Shown piece after piece: positions 1-8,684 of a DNA stretch of 64,000 nucleotides. The notes under the pieces were generated by a model, which saw only the letters and a program-made list of their open reading frames with translations, was not told the origin of the DNA and made no database searches. A program made the position numbers and the translations under genes. The stretch's first letter is position 1, and every line of letters begins with the position of its first letter. Location: contig JAPYQE010000001.1 in NCBI GenBank assembly GCA_029941315.1, positions 30,919 through 94,918 on the forward strand. Reading direction: 5' to 3'. The DNA comes from GCA-2724215 sp015660315 (GTDB taxonomy: Bacteria; Latescibacterota; UBA2968; UBA8231).

Positions 1-843
1 ATTGACCTGGCGCGGATCTACGGCAAGCAACAAAGGCATGTAGAAGCTGTCTCGGCGCTGGAAAAGGCGCTCGGCCTCGACCCGACGAACCACACCGTAT
101 ACAATCTTTTGGGTCAGGCGCAGGCGCGGGCCGGGCGAAGGGACCGTGCCGATGTTACATTGGCCGCGTTTGAGCGTTTGAGCGCGGCCGAGCGCCACTA
201 TGCGCAGGGGATTCGCAACGCGCAGCAACGCTACTGGGACCGTGCGGCCGCGCTGCTGAACCGGGCCATCGAGATCGATTCCTCGCACGTGCAGGCGCGT
301 ATTCGCCTGGCTATGGTGCACCTGTACTGCAACGCGCCAGCAAAGGGTATTATAGCGCTGGAACAAGCGGTTGCTCTGGACCCGGACAATGTGGAAGCGC
401 ATTGTCTATTGGGCGAGGCTTATTCGTCGACCGGGCGGCCGGATTCGGCGCGTTATTTCTTCACCCTGGCGCTGGGGCTGGATTCGACTTCTGTGCGGGC
501 GCAGCACGGCTGGGCCAAGGCGGCGTTCCAAGCGGGGGATTCGGCTGCGGCCGTGGCCGGCTTCCACCTGGCGCTGGCGATCAATCCCGACCATGCTGAG
601 AGCCATTATCTGCTCGCCACGGCCTTTATGCGCTTGCGGCAGTTCGGCCGCGCCGCGCGCAGTTTTCAGTCGTGCCTGGAAATCGACCCGGGCCATATAG
701 AAGCGCGCTACGGCCAAGGGTTGCTATTGCGCCATTATGGTGCAGTTGACCGGGCCCGTGGTATTTTTGCCGAGATGCTTAAACGAGACCCCGACCATGT
801 GAAGGCACAGCAACAATTGTTACAACTGGAGCGAGAACGATGA
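1..843 (+). CDS. TPR-repeat protein, 5' end outside the window
   Basis: The reading frame is open from base 1, so the gene begins upstream of the window; 280 codons are visible. The protein is a chain of tetratricopeptide repeats with the usual spacing of about 34 residues and the typical alternation of small residues and A-x-x-x-P turns (for example LEQAVALDPDNVEAHCLLG and FHLALAINPDHAESHYLLA). TPR solenoids bind other proteins; no catalytic domain is visible. Its stop codon overlaps the start of the next gene by 4 bp (ATGA), so the two are translationally coupled. The partner is a CRTAC1-family protein, and another gene in this cluster (5586-8684) carries a CRTAC1 part and a TPR part in one polypeptide, which suggests that the two modules work together. 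No signal peptide can be judged because the N-terminus is missing. Confidence 0.85.
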   Translation: MDLARIYGKQQRHVEAVSALEKALGLDPTNHTVYNLLGQAQARAGRRDRADVTLAAFERLSAAERHYAQGIRNAQQRYWDRAAALLNRAIEIDSSHVQARIRLAMVHLYCNAPAKGIIALEQAVALDPDNVEAHCLLGEAYSSTGRPDSARYFFTLALGLDSTSVRAQHGWAKAAFQAGDSAAAVAGFHLALAINPDHAESHYLLATAFMRLRQFGRAARSFQSCLEIDPGHIEARYGQGLLLRHYGAVDRARGIFAEMLKRDPDHVKAQQQLLQLERER

Positions 844-2762
844 ACAGACTTATGGCGCTTACATTTATTTCAATGATCGCGACCTGCTGCCTGCTCGAGG
901 CGCAAAACTTCCAGCAGGTATATATCCCTGCCGCGATTGCCGATCCGCCTTGGTTGGCGGACCGCCGCGCGGCGCAGTTGGAAGCGGCGGCGCAGTATGA
1001 GGTCTATCACCAATTCTCTTTCTCCGACCAGGTTGAAAAAAGCGGTATCCGCTTTCGCCACCAGATTACCGACGAGTCGGGCAAGCACTGGCAGCCCATC
1101 CACTATGACCACGGCAATGGCGTCGCGGTTGCCGACGTGGACGGCGACGGGTGGCTCGATCTGTATTTTACCACCCAATCCGGCGGCAATCAATTGTGGC
1201 GCAACTTGCGCGACGGGACCTTTGAGGATATTACCCAGGTCGCCGGTGTCGCCGTCGCCGCTACGATCAGCGTCACCGCGTCGTTTGCCGATATTGACAA
1301 CGACGGTGACCCGGATCTCTATGTCACGGTCATCCGCGACGGCAATCGCCTATTCGAAAACGATGGCACGGGAAAATTCACCGATATATCCGCCCGCTCC
1401 GGCCTCGATTATAAGGGGCATTCCTCCGGCGCCTTATTTTTTGATTACAACAACGACGGCTTGCTCGACCTGTTTTTGGCGAATGTCGGCAATTACACCA
1501 CCGAAGTGGCGATTCCGGCGAAGACGTACAATGCCGATTCGCGTATGGATATCGAATACGAATATTATATCGGTCTGGAGGATGCCTTCCACGGCCACCT
1601 CAAACCCGAACGCACAGAACAGAGCGTGTTATTTAAAAATTCGGGCGATAATCGTTTTGTCGACGTATCGGCGCAAAGCCGGTTGCAGGATACCAGTTGG
1701 TCTGGCGATGCGAGTGCCTTGGACGCCAACGAAGACGGTTGGCTCGACCTCTATGTGCTGAATATGCAGGGGCATGATCATTATTACGAAAATGTGCAAG
1801 GCGAATACTTCAGCGACAAAAGCCGCGAGGTCTTTCCCCGCACGCCTTGGGGGGCGATGGGGGTCAAGGTCTTTGATGGCGACAACGACGGTCGCATGGA
1901 TATGATCCTCACCGATATGCACGCGGATATGAGCCAGCCCGTCGGGCCGGAGCAGGAGAAATTGAAAGCCGATGTGCAGTATGGCGAGGATTTTCTCGTG
2001 AGCGAAGGGCGCAGTATCTACGGCAATGCCTTTTACCGCAAGACGGAAAAGGGGGCTTTCGTTGAGGTATCCGATGAGGTCGGGGTGGAAAATTACTGGC
2101 CTTGGGGCTTGAGCGTCGGCGATCTCAATGCCGACGGATATGAGGATGTGTTTATCACCTCGAGTATGAATTACCCCTTTCGCTATGGGGTTAATTCTTT
2201 ATTGCTAAACGAACGGGGTAAAAAATTCCTCGACAGCGAGTTTGTCTTGGGAGTCGAACCACGCCGCGGCAACCGGACCGCTAAGCCCTGGTTCGTGCTC
2301 GATTGCGCCGGAGTTGACAGCGAACACCCGCGTTGCAAGGACCAGGACGGCTCTATCGAGGTCTGGGGCGCGCTGGGTTCGCGCTCGTCGGCGATTTTAG
2401 ACCTGGATGGCGATGGTGACCTCGATATTGTCACCAACGAGTTCAACGCGGCACCCCAGGTTTTGCTCAGTGACCTGAGCAAAAGAAAGCTGATCCGATT
2501 TCTCAAGATCGACTTGCAAGGGACGCAGTCCAATCGCGACGGTCTAGGTGCGATTGTGAACGTGCGGGCCGACGGGCAAAGCTATACAAAAGTCCGCGAT
2601 GGCAAATCGGGTTATCTATCGCAGAGCTTGATGCCGCTTTATTTCGGTCTGGGTGATGCCACGACGGTCGAGCGAGTCGAAGTGCGTTGGCTCTCCGGCC
2701 ATACGCAGACCTTGGTTGGGCCGCTTGAGACGAACAAGCTATTGGTGATCGTGGAAGAATAG
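840..2762 (+). CDS. CRTAC1-family protein: FG-GAP/VCBS propeller plus ASPIC-UnbV domain, secreted
   Basis: 640 aa. A signal peptide covers about residues 1-22, with a cleavable-looking LLEAQ end and no lipobox. Seven Asp-rich FG-GAP/VCBS motifs follow (VADVDGDGWLDLYF, FADIDNDGDPDLYV, FFDYNNDGLLDLFL, ALDANEDGWLDLYV, VFDGDNDGRMDMIL, VGDLNADGYEDVFI, ILDLDGDGDLDIVT), as expected for a seven-bladed integrin-like beta-propeller with calcium-binding loops. The last 85 residues (QSNRDGLGAIVNVRADG to the end) match the ASPIC/UnbV domain. The family is extracellular and its function in bacteria is poorly known; adhesion or glycan/protein binding is the usual guess. Start ATG overlaps the TPR gene stop. 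Unlike its three paralogues nearby, it lacks the WKG...GP.GL insert between blades and lacks a lipoprotein cysteine. Confidence 0.88.
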   Translation: MNRLMALTFISMIATCCLLEAQNFQQVYIPAAIADPPWLADRRAAQLEAAAQYEVYHQFSFSDQVEKSGIRFRHQITDESGKHWQPIHYDHGNGVAVADVDGDGWLDLYFTTQSGGNQLWRNLRDGTFEDITQVAGVAVAATISVTASFADIDNDGDPDLYVTVIRDGNRLFENDGTGKFTDISARSGLDYKGHSSGALFFDYNNDGLLDLFLANVGNYTTEVAIPAKTYNADSRMDIEYEYYIGLEDAFHGHLKPERTEQSVLFKNSGDNRFVDVSAQSRLQDTSWSGDASALDANEDGWLDLYVLNMQGHDHYYENVQGEYFSDKSREVFPRTPWGAMGVKVFDGDNDGRMDMILTDMHADMSQPVGPEQEKLKADVQYGEDFLVSEGRSIYGNAFYRKTEKGAFVEVSDEVGVENYWPWGLSVGDLNADGYEDVFITSSMNYPFRYGVNSLLLNERGKKFLDSEFVLGVEPRRGNRTAKPWFVLDCAGVDSEHPRCKDQDGSIEVWGALGSRSSAILDLDGDGDLDIVTNEFNAAPQVLLSDLSKRKLIRFLKIDLQGTQSNRDGLGAIVNVRADGQSYTKVRDGKSGYLSQSLMPLYFGLGDATTVERVEVRWLSGHTQTLVGPLETNKLLVIVEE

Positions 2763-2772
2763 GCACGACGTG

Positions 2773-4455
2773 TCAAGGCGCCGGCTCTTCGATGACCAGG
2801 AATTGGTTGGCGGGTATGTTTTCCAGGTATTGCAGGCGGCCCGAAGGCCACCGGATCTCGAGCAAATCGACGGTCTCGCTGAAACCCAAACCGAAATGCA
2901 CGCGCGCGTCGCTGTGCGAGAGAAAGCTGCCTCCATTGGTATGTTCTATTCTTTGTTCGACGCCGCCGACGGTGACCGTGATTATCGCGCCGATGCCATC
3001 GCGGTTTGAGGCCGTACCCAGCAAACGCAGGCTCAACCAGTGGCACTGGTTGCCGCCGTCGTTGCGCAAAAGCGCCGGAGGGCCGTCGAGGTTGCAGACC
3101 AGCAGGTCGATATCGCCGTCGTTGTCGTAGTCGCCCTTGGCACTGCCGCGGCTGACATTGGCGCGGTTTAGATCCCCGGCCGCGACTTCGGCGAAGCGAT
3201 GGCCGCCGTCTGGTCCCTGATTGGCGAATAGTTGATTCGATTCGCTATAACCGGCGGGGTTGATGTGACGGATCTGAGGGTAGACGTGTCCGTTGGCGAC
3301 GAAGAGGTCGAGGTCCCGGTCGTTGTCGTAGTCGAGGAAGTCGGTGCCGAAGGCCAGGCGGGGCAGGCTCGGCTCGGCGAGGCCCGCGTCGGCGCTGGCG
3401 ACGGCGAAACTGCCGTCGCCCCGGTTGCGGTAGAGGGTGTTGTAATCGTCTTCGAAATGCGTAACGAAAAAGTCGGAGAAGCCGTCGGCGTCGTAGTCGC
3501 CGTAGGCGATGCCCATACCCGCTTGTGCGATGCCTTCGGCGCTGAGGGCGGCGCCGGATTCGACTGCCACGTCAGCAAAAGTGCCATTGCCTTGGTTGCG
3601 GTAGAGAAAGTTGGGTGCCGAGTCGTTGGCGACATAGAGATCGAGGGTGCCGTCTCGGTCATAGTCGCAAAAAAGCGCGCCCAAGCCATAAGTGGGTTTG
3701 GCGCGGCCGACCCTCGCTTTGCGGGTCATATCGATGAAGGTGCCGTCGCCCTCGTTGCGATAGAGCGCGTCCTGAGCGCCGGGTAGGCCGAGCGGACCGG
3801 CAAAGACCAGTACGCCCTTCCACATGCCGCCGCGTGGCGGTGCGTTTTCAGGGGCGAAATCCAGATATTGCGCTACGTAAAAATCGAGGTCGCCGTCGTT
3901 GTCGTAGTCGCCGAAGGTGGCGCTAGTACTCCATCCGGCTAGGTCGACGCCCGCCGTCTGGCCCACTTCGGCGAAGGTGGAGTTGCCGTCGTTGCGGTAG
4001 AGGATATTGGCGCCGTAGTTGGACACGTAGAGATCTTCGTCGCCGTCGTTGTCGTAGTCGGCGACGGCCGCGCCCATGCCCCAGCCCGTATCGCCGACGC
4101 CGGCGGTCTGGGTGCGCTCTTGGAAGGTGCCGTCACCCATATTGCGGTAGAGCGCGTTGCCCGGTGGCGCGACCGAGTCGGGGTATGCCGCGAAGCGCGA
4201 GCCGTTAACCAGGTAGATATCGAGCCAGCCATCGCCGTCGTAGTCGAAGAAGGCTCCGCCGCCGCCTTTGGATTCGACGATATAGTTTTTGATATGCCCC
4301 CCCGATCGCATGTGAAAATCTAGACCGGCGGTGGTGGTCATATCGCTAAAGAGCACGGGCGAAAGGTCTGCAATTTCCTGCGGCCGGTCGGGGGGTTCGG
4401 ATGTGCAGGCGGTCAACGCCAGCAGGAGAGCGCAAAGGCAATGGCGGAGATTCAT
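2773..4455 (-). CDS. CRTAC1-family FG-GAP/ASPIC-UnbV lipoprotein
   Basis: 560 aa from the ATG at 4455, chosen because it overlaps the stop of the upstream FGE-like gene (ATGA) and gives a lipoprotein signal (MNLRHCLCALLLALTAC, lipobox LTAC). The open frame extends 33 codons further upstream but that part lies inside the neighbour and has no signal. Seven Asp-rich FG-GAP motifs (FFDYDGDGWLDIYL, VADYDNDGDEDLYV, FGDYDNDGDLDFYV, FCDYDRDGTLDLYV, YGDYDADGFSDFFV, FLDYDNDRDLDLFV, KGDYDNDGDIDLLV) form a beta-propeller, and the C-terminus is an ASPIC/UnbV domain (SNRDGIGAIITVTVGG). A WKG-x-LVFAGPLGLPG insert is shared with the paralogues at 5586 and 8681. Convergent with the gene ending at 2762 with only 10 bp between them. 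Likely anchored in the outer membrane; molecular role unknown. Confidence 0.88.
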   Translation of the reverse strand: MNLRHCLCALLLALTACTSEPPDRPQEIADLSPVLFSDMTTTAGLDFHMRSGGHIKNYIVESKGGGGAFFDYDGDGWLDIYLVNGSRFAAYPDSVAPPGNALYRNMGDGTFQERTQTAGVGDTGWGMGAAVADYDNDGDEDLYVSNYGANILYRNDGNSTFAEVGQTAGVDLAGWSTSATFGDYDNDGDLDFYVAQYLDFAPENAPPRGGMWKGVLVFAGPLGLPGAQDALYRNEGDGTFIDMTRKARVGRAKPTYGLGALFCDYDRDGTLDLYVANDSAPNFLYRNQGNGTFADVAVESGAALSAEGIAQAGMGIAYGDYDADGFSDFFVTHFEDDYNTLYRNRGDGSFAVASADAGLAEPSLPRLAFGTDFLDYDNDRDLDLFVANGHVYPQIRHINPAGYSESNQLFANQGPDGGHRFAEVAAGDLNRANVSRGSAKGDYDNDGDIDLLVCNLDGPPALLRNDGGNQCHWLSLRLLGTASNRDGIGAIITVTVGGVEQRIEHTNGGSFLSHSDARVHFGLGFSETVDLLEIRWPSGRLQYLENIPANQFLVIEEPAP

Positions 4456-5273
4456 GGTGCCTCGGCGCAGCGGAAGCCGATATAGGGGCCGCGTTCGATA
4501 GGGAGGACTTCGCAGCGGTTGCTGCTGCGCAGCGCGGGGCCGGGGTTGATCCACGAGCCGCCGCGCAGGACCTTGAATTGGCCTTTGGCAGGGCCTTGCG
4601 GGTCTTGTGCAGGAGCGGTGGCGTAATAGTTGGCGTCATACCAGTCGGCGCACCACTCCCAGACATTGCCGGCCAGGTCCAGCACGCCATAGGGGCTTGC
4701 GCCCGCGGGGAAAGAACCGACCGGTGCCAGCCCCGCGTAGCGGTCTTCTGCGCCCCAGAGATTGGCGCGTTTTGTGTCAAAGGTCGAACTCCAGGGCCAG
4801 AGGCGGGCATCGTCGCCGCGGGCGCTCTTCTCCCATTCGGCTTCGGTGGGTAGGCGCGCGCCCCGCCAAGTGCAGTAGGCCTGTGCGTCGTGCCAGTTGA
4901 CATAGACCACGGGATGTGCGGGAATGGCCGTTGAGCCGGGGCCTTGTGGACGGCGCCAGCTGATGCCGTCTTCGGCTTCGGGGGCGTTTTCGGCTTCGGC
5001 AGCCGTCTGATAGCCGGTGTCCGCGACAAAGGCTGCGAAGTGGGCGTTGTCGACCTCGAGGCGGTCGATGGCAAAGGCACTCATCTCGACTTGGTGGCTG
5101 GGCTGTTCATCCGTGGCCCGAGGATGATTGGTGCCCATGGTGAAGGGACCGGCCGGGACTTGGACTTGGGCGGTGGCCTGCCCGATCAGCAACAAACCGC
5201 AAAGACCCGCGATAAATCGGTATTGCAGTTTGCAGAGTATTGTGCATAGGCGTGCTGGTGATTTTTTGTCCAT
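4452..5273 (-). CDS. FGE/SUMF1-fold protein (formylglycine-generating enzyme family), probably not an FGE
   Basis: 273 aa. N-terminal hydrophobic signal (IAGLCGLLLIGQATAQ) predicts export. The rest is the FGE-sulfatase/SUMF1 domain: GPFTMGTNHPRATDEQPSH near the start, HPVVYVNWHDAQAYCTWRG, RLPTEAEWEKSARG, DLAGNVWEWCADWY, VLRGGSWINPGPALRSSNR, and the terminal GFRCAEAP. True FGEs carry two copper-binding cysteines shortly after the RGGS motif; here this stretch (GGSWINPGPALRSSNR) has none, so oxidation of a sulfatase cysteine is unlikely. None of the neighbouring proteins shows the CxPxR substrate motif and no sulfatase is in the window. The stop overlaps the start of the CRTAC1 lipoprotein gene, so the pair is translationally coupled, suggesting a joint role at the cell surface. 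Assignment of the fold is firm; the activity is unknown. Confidence 0.88.
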   Translation of the reverse strand: MDKKSPARLCTILCKLQYRFIAGLCGLLLIGQATAQVQVPAGPFTMGTNHPRATDEQPSHQVEMSAFAIDRLEVDNAHFAAFVADTGYQTAAEAENAPEAEDGISWRRPQGPGSTAIPAHPVVYVNWHDAQAYCTWRGARLPTEAEWEKSARGDDARLWPWSSTFDTKRANLWGAEDRYAGLAPVGSFPAGASPYGVLDLAGNVWEWCADWYDANYYATAPAQDPQGPAKGQFKVLRGGSWINPGPALRSSNRCEVLPIERGPYIGFRCAEAP

Positions 5274-5585
5274 GTTAACAACATAAAAAAAGAAGCCCGT
5301 TCGCGCAGTGCATACCTACAAATAAGCCGCTTTTAGGTTGGGTATAAATTGCGGATCAATTCGCAGGAACAGTTGGACCACATGGCTGCGGATCGAACGG
5401 ACAAAGGCGTGATTGCGGCCTTGCCGCCAGCCGCCTGAGTAGGCTATATATGTGGGTGCGGTTTTGCGCGGTAAAAGGCCGCTAAAGGCTATTTTTTCGT
5501 CGCTGGAGAAACTTACGCGGCGGCCCGGTGCCAGCCTCAAATTTTGTCCTCGCCGGGGCGTAAGCGGGGCTTGGAGAGACGGTTG
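5274..5585. other. Divergent intergenic region
   Basis: About 310 bp between two divergently transcribed CRTAC1-cluster operons, so it should carry promoters in both directions. An A-rich stretch lies just upstream of the FGE-like gene (5279-5291). GGAGAG at 5573-5578 is a plausible ribosome binding site for the plus-strand gene starting at 5586. I do not see convincing -35/-10 pairs, and the open frames through this region lack coding character. Confidence 0.5.
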
Positions 5586-8500
5586 GTGTTTGCAGAGATG
5601 GGGAAAAGGCTCGTGTCGCTTGCGTTGCTCGCGCTGGGCGGAGTGGGTTGTGCGGGAGAACCGGTGCCTGAACTGGAGCGCGTGGATATTGCGGGTGCGG
5701 CACCGGGGTCTGTCGCTGCGATGGAGCCTGCGATGCGTTTTGTCGACATAACCCAGGAGGCGGGACTCGACTTCGTGCATATATCAGGCGGCCCGGAGCA
5801 ACGCTATATTCTGGAGGCGATGGGCTCGGGATCCGCATTCTTTGATTTTGACGCGGATGGTTGGCTGGACTTTTTCGCGATCAGCGGCACCCGTTTACAG
5901 GATACGCCGGAATCGGGCAATCGCTTATGGCGCAATCTGCCGACGGCCACCGGGCAGCGGGTATTCACAGAGGTGACCGAAGAGGCCGGTTTACAACGGG
6001 TCGGCTGGGGGATGGGCGCGGCGGTCGCCGATTACGACAACGACGGCGATCTGGATCTCTATGTCACTAATTGGGGGCCGAACGCGCTATATCGCAACGA
6101 GGATGATGGTACCTTTTCGCCGGTGGTCGCGGGCGTGGAGGATCGCCATTGGGGGGCCAGCGCGGCATTCGGCGATGTGGACGCGGACGGTTGGCAGGAT
6201 CTCTATATAGCCAATTACGTAGCTTTTGACCTCGATAATCCGCCCAGCGGTGGCGAACTGTGCAGCGGCTGGAAGGGATTGACCGTCTTTTGCGGCCCGC
6301 ACGGCCTCGATGGCGAGGCCGATGTGTTATATCGCAACGAGGGGGTGTCGCGGGCTAATGGGCCGCACGGCGGTTTTATTGATATGAGTGCGGCGAGCGG
6401 GATCGACCAGACGGCTTATTTGGGACTCGGGGTGCTTTTTACCGACTACGACCAGGACGGCGATGCCGATCTCTATATCGCGAACGACTCAACACCAAAC
6501 CAGCTGTATCGCAACGACGGCGATTGGCGCTTGAGTGAGGTCGGCGCTTTGGCCGGGGTGGCCTATAGTGAAGAGGGGCGGGTCCAGGCCGGGATGGGAG
6601 TCGATGCGGGTGATTTTGACAACGACGGAGACGAGGATATCTTCGTCACCAATTTTTCCGACGACGTCAATACGCTCTATCAGAACCAGGGCCACGGCTC
6701 TTTTGTCGACGCGACGCATGTCGCGGGTTTGGGTGGCGCGGCGCGGCCTTTACTCGGTTGGAGTACGGCGCTGGCGGATTTTGACCTGGACGGCTGGCTC
6801 GATCTCTTCGTGGTAAATGGGCATCTCTATCCACAACTCGAAGCCCATCCATTGGGGCTCAGTTATCGCCAGCGCAATCAGCTCTATTGGAACAGGGCGG
6901 GTGTATTTGCTCCGGCGGCGATCGCGGGGTTGGAAGCTGAGCGGGTGAGCCGGGGTGCCGCCTTTGGCGATTACGACAACGACGGTGACCTCGATATGGT
7001 CGTCAATAACCTCAACGACCGTCCGAGCTTATTGCGCAACGACGGCGGTAATCGCAACCATTGGCTGGGGTTGGACCTGGTCGGCGCGCAAGGGCGCGAC
7101 GCGATGGGCGCTGTGGTGCGGCTCTGGGTTGGTGATCGGCAATTGCGGCGGCGGGCCAAGCGCGGCTATGGTTATCTATCGTCGAGCGACGGTCGGGTGC
7201 TTTTTGGCTTGGGCGCTGCGACTGCGGTAGAAAAGCTCGAAGTCCGTTGGCCTTCGGGGCGGATCGAGGTGGTGGAGCGGCCACAAGTCGGGCGCTACTT
7301 GCTTATGAGGGAAGGCACCGGAGCGGTCGTTGCCGATTATAATAATCCCGTATCCGTGGCGCCGTCGGTGCCTGAGCCGGTTTTGCAAAATCCGCCCGTG
7401 CCAATACCGGCCGTAGAGCCCAAGCTAGGCTGGACGCCGTCGATGTATTACGAGCGGGCCAGCGCGCTCTACGCACAGGGCCGCTATGGTGAGACGCTGG
7501 CTTTGTTGCGGCCGGTGCTGGCGCGTTATCCGCGCGAGACGCGGTTGCATTATATCGCCGGGGTCGTACTCTATTCGGGGCTGGGGCGTTATGCGGAAGC
7601 TGTCGAGGTGTTGGAGCGGGCCGTGGTGCAGGATGCCTCCGGCGTCGAGGTGATGCAACTGCTGGGGGTCATTTATCTCCACCTCGACCAGCCCGGCAAA
7701 GCCGTGGCGGTGTTGCAAGGGGCTCGGGCATTGCTGCCCGAGGACTGGCAAACGCGTTTTCGGCTCGGTTTAGCCCACAACCGCCTCGGTGCCGACACCG
7801 CGGCGATCGCAGCTTTTGAACGCGCGCGCGAATTGGCGCCCGACGAACCGATGCCGCATCTGTATTTGGCCAGGATGTACAAGCGCTTGGGCCGGGAAAC
7901 GGCTGCACAGCAGGCGCTACAGCGTTTTGAAACCCTGCAACCGCTACAGCAGCAAATCGATCACTACCACCAGGCCGTCGAGGCCAATCCCGCACATCCG
8001 GCCTCCCATGCCAAACTGGGATTGGCGCTGGCCGAAGCCGGGCGACTGGCGGCGGCGGAACAGGCGCTTTCTCATTCGTTGGCCTTGGACCCGGTCGCCG
8101 AAACGCGGACCAATTTGGCCAATGTGCTATTGCGTCGGGGGGAAGTCGAGGCGGCAATGCAACTCTTCGCACAAGCCCTTGTTGATGACCCGGATCTGGC
8201 GGAAGCCCGGTATGGCTTGGGCATGGCGCATTATGCCAAGGGGGAGGCGGCACAGGCGTTGCGAGCGCTCGAAGATGCGCTGGAACTCCGGCCGGACTTT
8301 GCTAAGGCGCATATAAATATTGGCGTAGTACTCGCGCAACAGCATCGTCCGCAAGAGGCGTTGCATCACTTTCGTCGCGCGGTTGACCTGGACCCGGATG
8401 ACGCGCGGGCCGGCAATAACTTCGTCGCGGGATTGGCGCGGGCCGGGCGTATTGATGAGGCGCGGCAGGCGTTCGCGCGGGCTGAGGCGCGGCAGGTGGC

Positions 8501-8684
8501 GCTGCCGCTGGCCCGCAAAATCCTGGTGATGGCTCTGTTGCAGGTGGCTCAAGTCCAGGCCGGGGAAGGGGCGCTATCTGTAGCCAGTCTTCGCCAGCGG
8601 CAGGCCATCGAGTTGACGCCGCCACAATTGAGAAAGCCGTTGGTCGAGCAATTGAAAATTTACGAGGCGGGATTGAAAAAATGA
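5586..8684 (+). CDS. CRTAC1-family FG-GAP/ASPIC-UnbV protein fused to a C-terminal TPR array
   Basis: About 1032 aa. I place the start at GTG 5586 because GGAGAG lies 7 nt upstream; ATG 5598 is the alternative and both give a signal peptide ending LALLALGGVGC, probably a lipoprotein although the lipobox is not ideal. Residues about 60-500 hold seven FG-GAP motifs (FFDFDADGWLDFFA, VADYDNDGDLDLYV, FGDVDADGWQDLYI, FTDYDQDGDADLYI, AGDFDNDGDEDIFV, LADFDLDGWLDLFV, FGDYDNDGDLDMVV), followed by an ASPIC/UnbV domain ending near VEVVERPQVGRYLLM. After a Pro-rich linker (VPEPVLQNPPVPIPAVEP) the last 400 residues are about ten TPR repeats. The stop overlaps the next CRTAC1 gene (ATGA). The fusion joins two modules that elsewhere in this cluster are separate but coupled genes. 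Confidence 0.88.
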   Translation: MFAEMGKRLVSLALLALGGVGCAGEPVPELERVDIAGAAPGSVAAMEPAMRFVDITQEAGLDFVHISGGPEQRYILEAMGSGSAFFDFDADGWLDFFAISGTRLQDTPESGNRLWRNLPTATGQRVFTEVTEEAGLQRVGWGMGAAVADYDNDGDLDLYVTNWGPNALYRNEDDGTFSPVVAGVEDRHWGASAAFGDVDADGWQDLYIANYVAFDLDNPPSGGELCSGWKGLTVFCGPHGLDGEADVLYRNEGVSRANGPHGGFIDMSAASGIDQTAYLGLGVLFTDYDQDGDADLYIANDSTPNQLYRNDGDWRLSEVGALAGVAYSEEGRVQAGMGVDAGDFDNDGDEDIFVTNFSDDVNTLYQNQGHGSFVDATHVAGLGGAARPLLGWSTALADFDLDGWLDLFVVNGHLYPQLEAHPLGLSYRQRNQLYWNRAGVFAPAAIAGLEAERVSRGAAFGDYDNDGDLDMVVNNLNDRPSLLRNDGGNRNHWLGLDLVGAQGRDAMGAVVRLWVGDRQLRRRAKRGYGYLSSSDGRVLFGLGAATAVEKLEVRWPSGRIEVVERPQVGRYLLMREGTGAVVADYNNPVSVAPSVPEPVLQNPPVPIPAVEPKLGWTPSMYYERASALYAQGRYGETLALLRPVLARYPRETRLHYIAGVVLYSGLGRYAEAVEVLERAVVQDASGVEVMQLLGVIYLHLDQPGKAVAVLQGARALLPEDWQTRFRLGLAHNRLGADTAAIAAFERARELAPDEPMPHLYLARMYKRLGRETAAQQALQRFETLQPLQQQIDHYHQAVEANPAHPASHAKLGLALAEAGRLAAAEQALSHSLALDPVAETRTNLANVLLRRGEVEAAMQLFAQALVDDPDLAEARYGLGMAHYAKGEAAQALRALEDALELRPDFAKAHINIGVVLAQQHRPQEALHHFRRAVDLDPDDARAGNNFVAGLARAGRIDEARQAFARAEARQVALPLARKILVMALLQVAQVQAGEGALSVASLRQRQAIELTPPQLRKPLVEQLKIYEAGLKK

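Noticed and set aside
4452..5273. Active FGE with a sulfatase partner
   Set aside because: No catalytic Cys pair and no CxPxR motif or sulfatase gene in the window.
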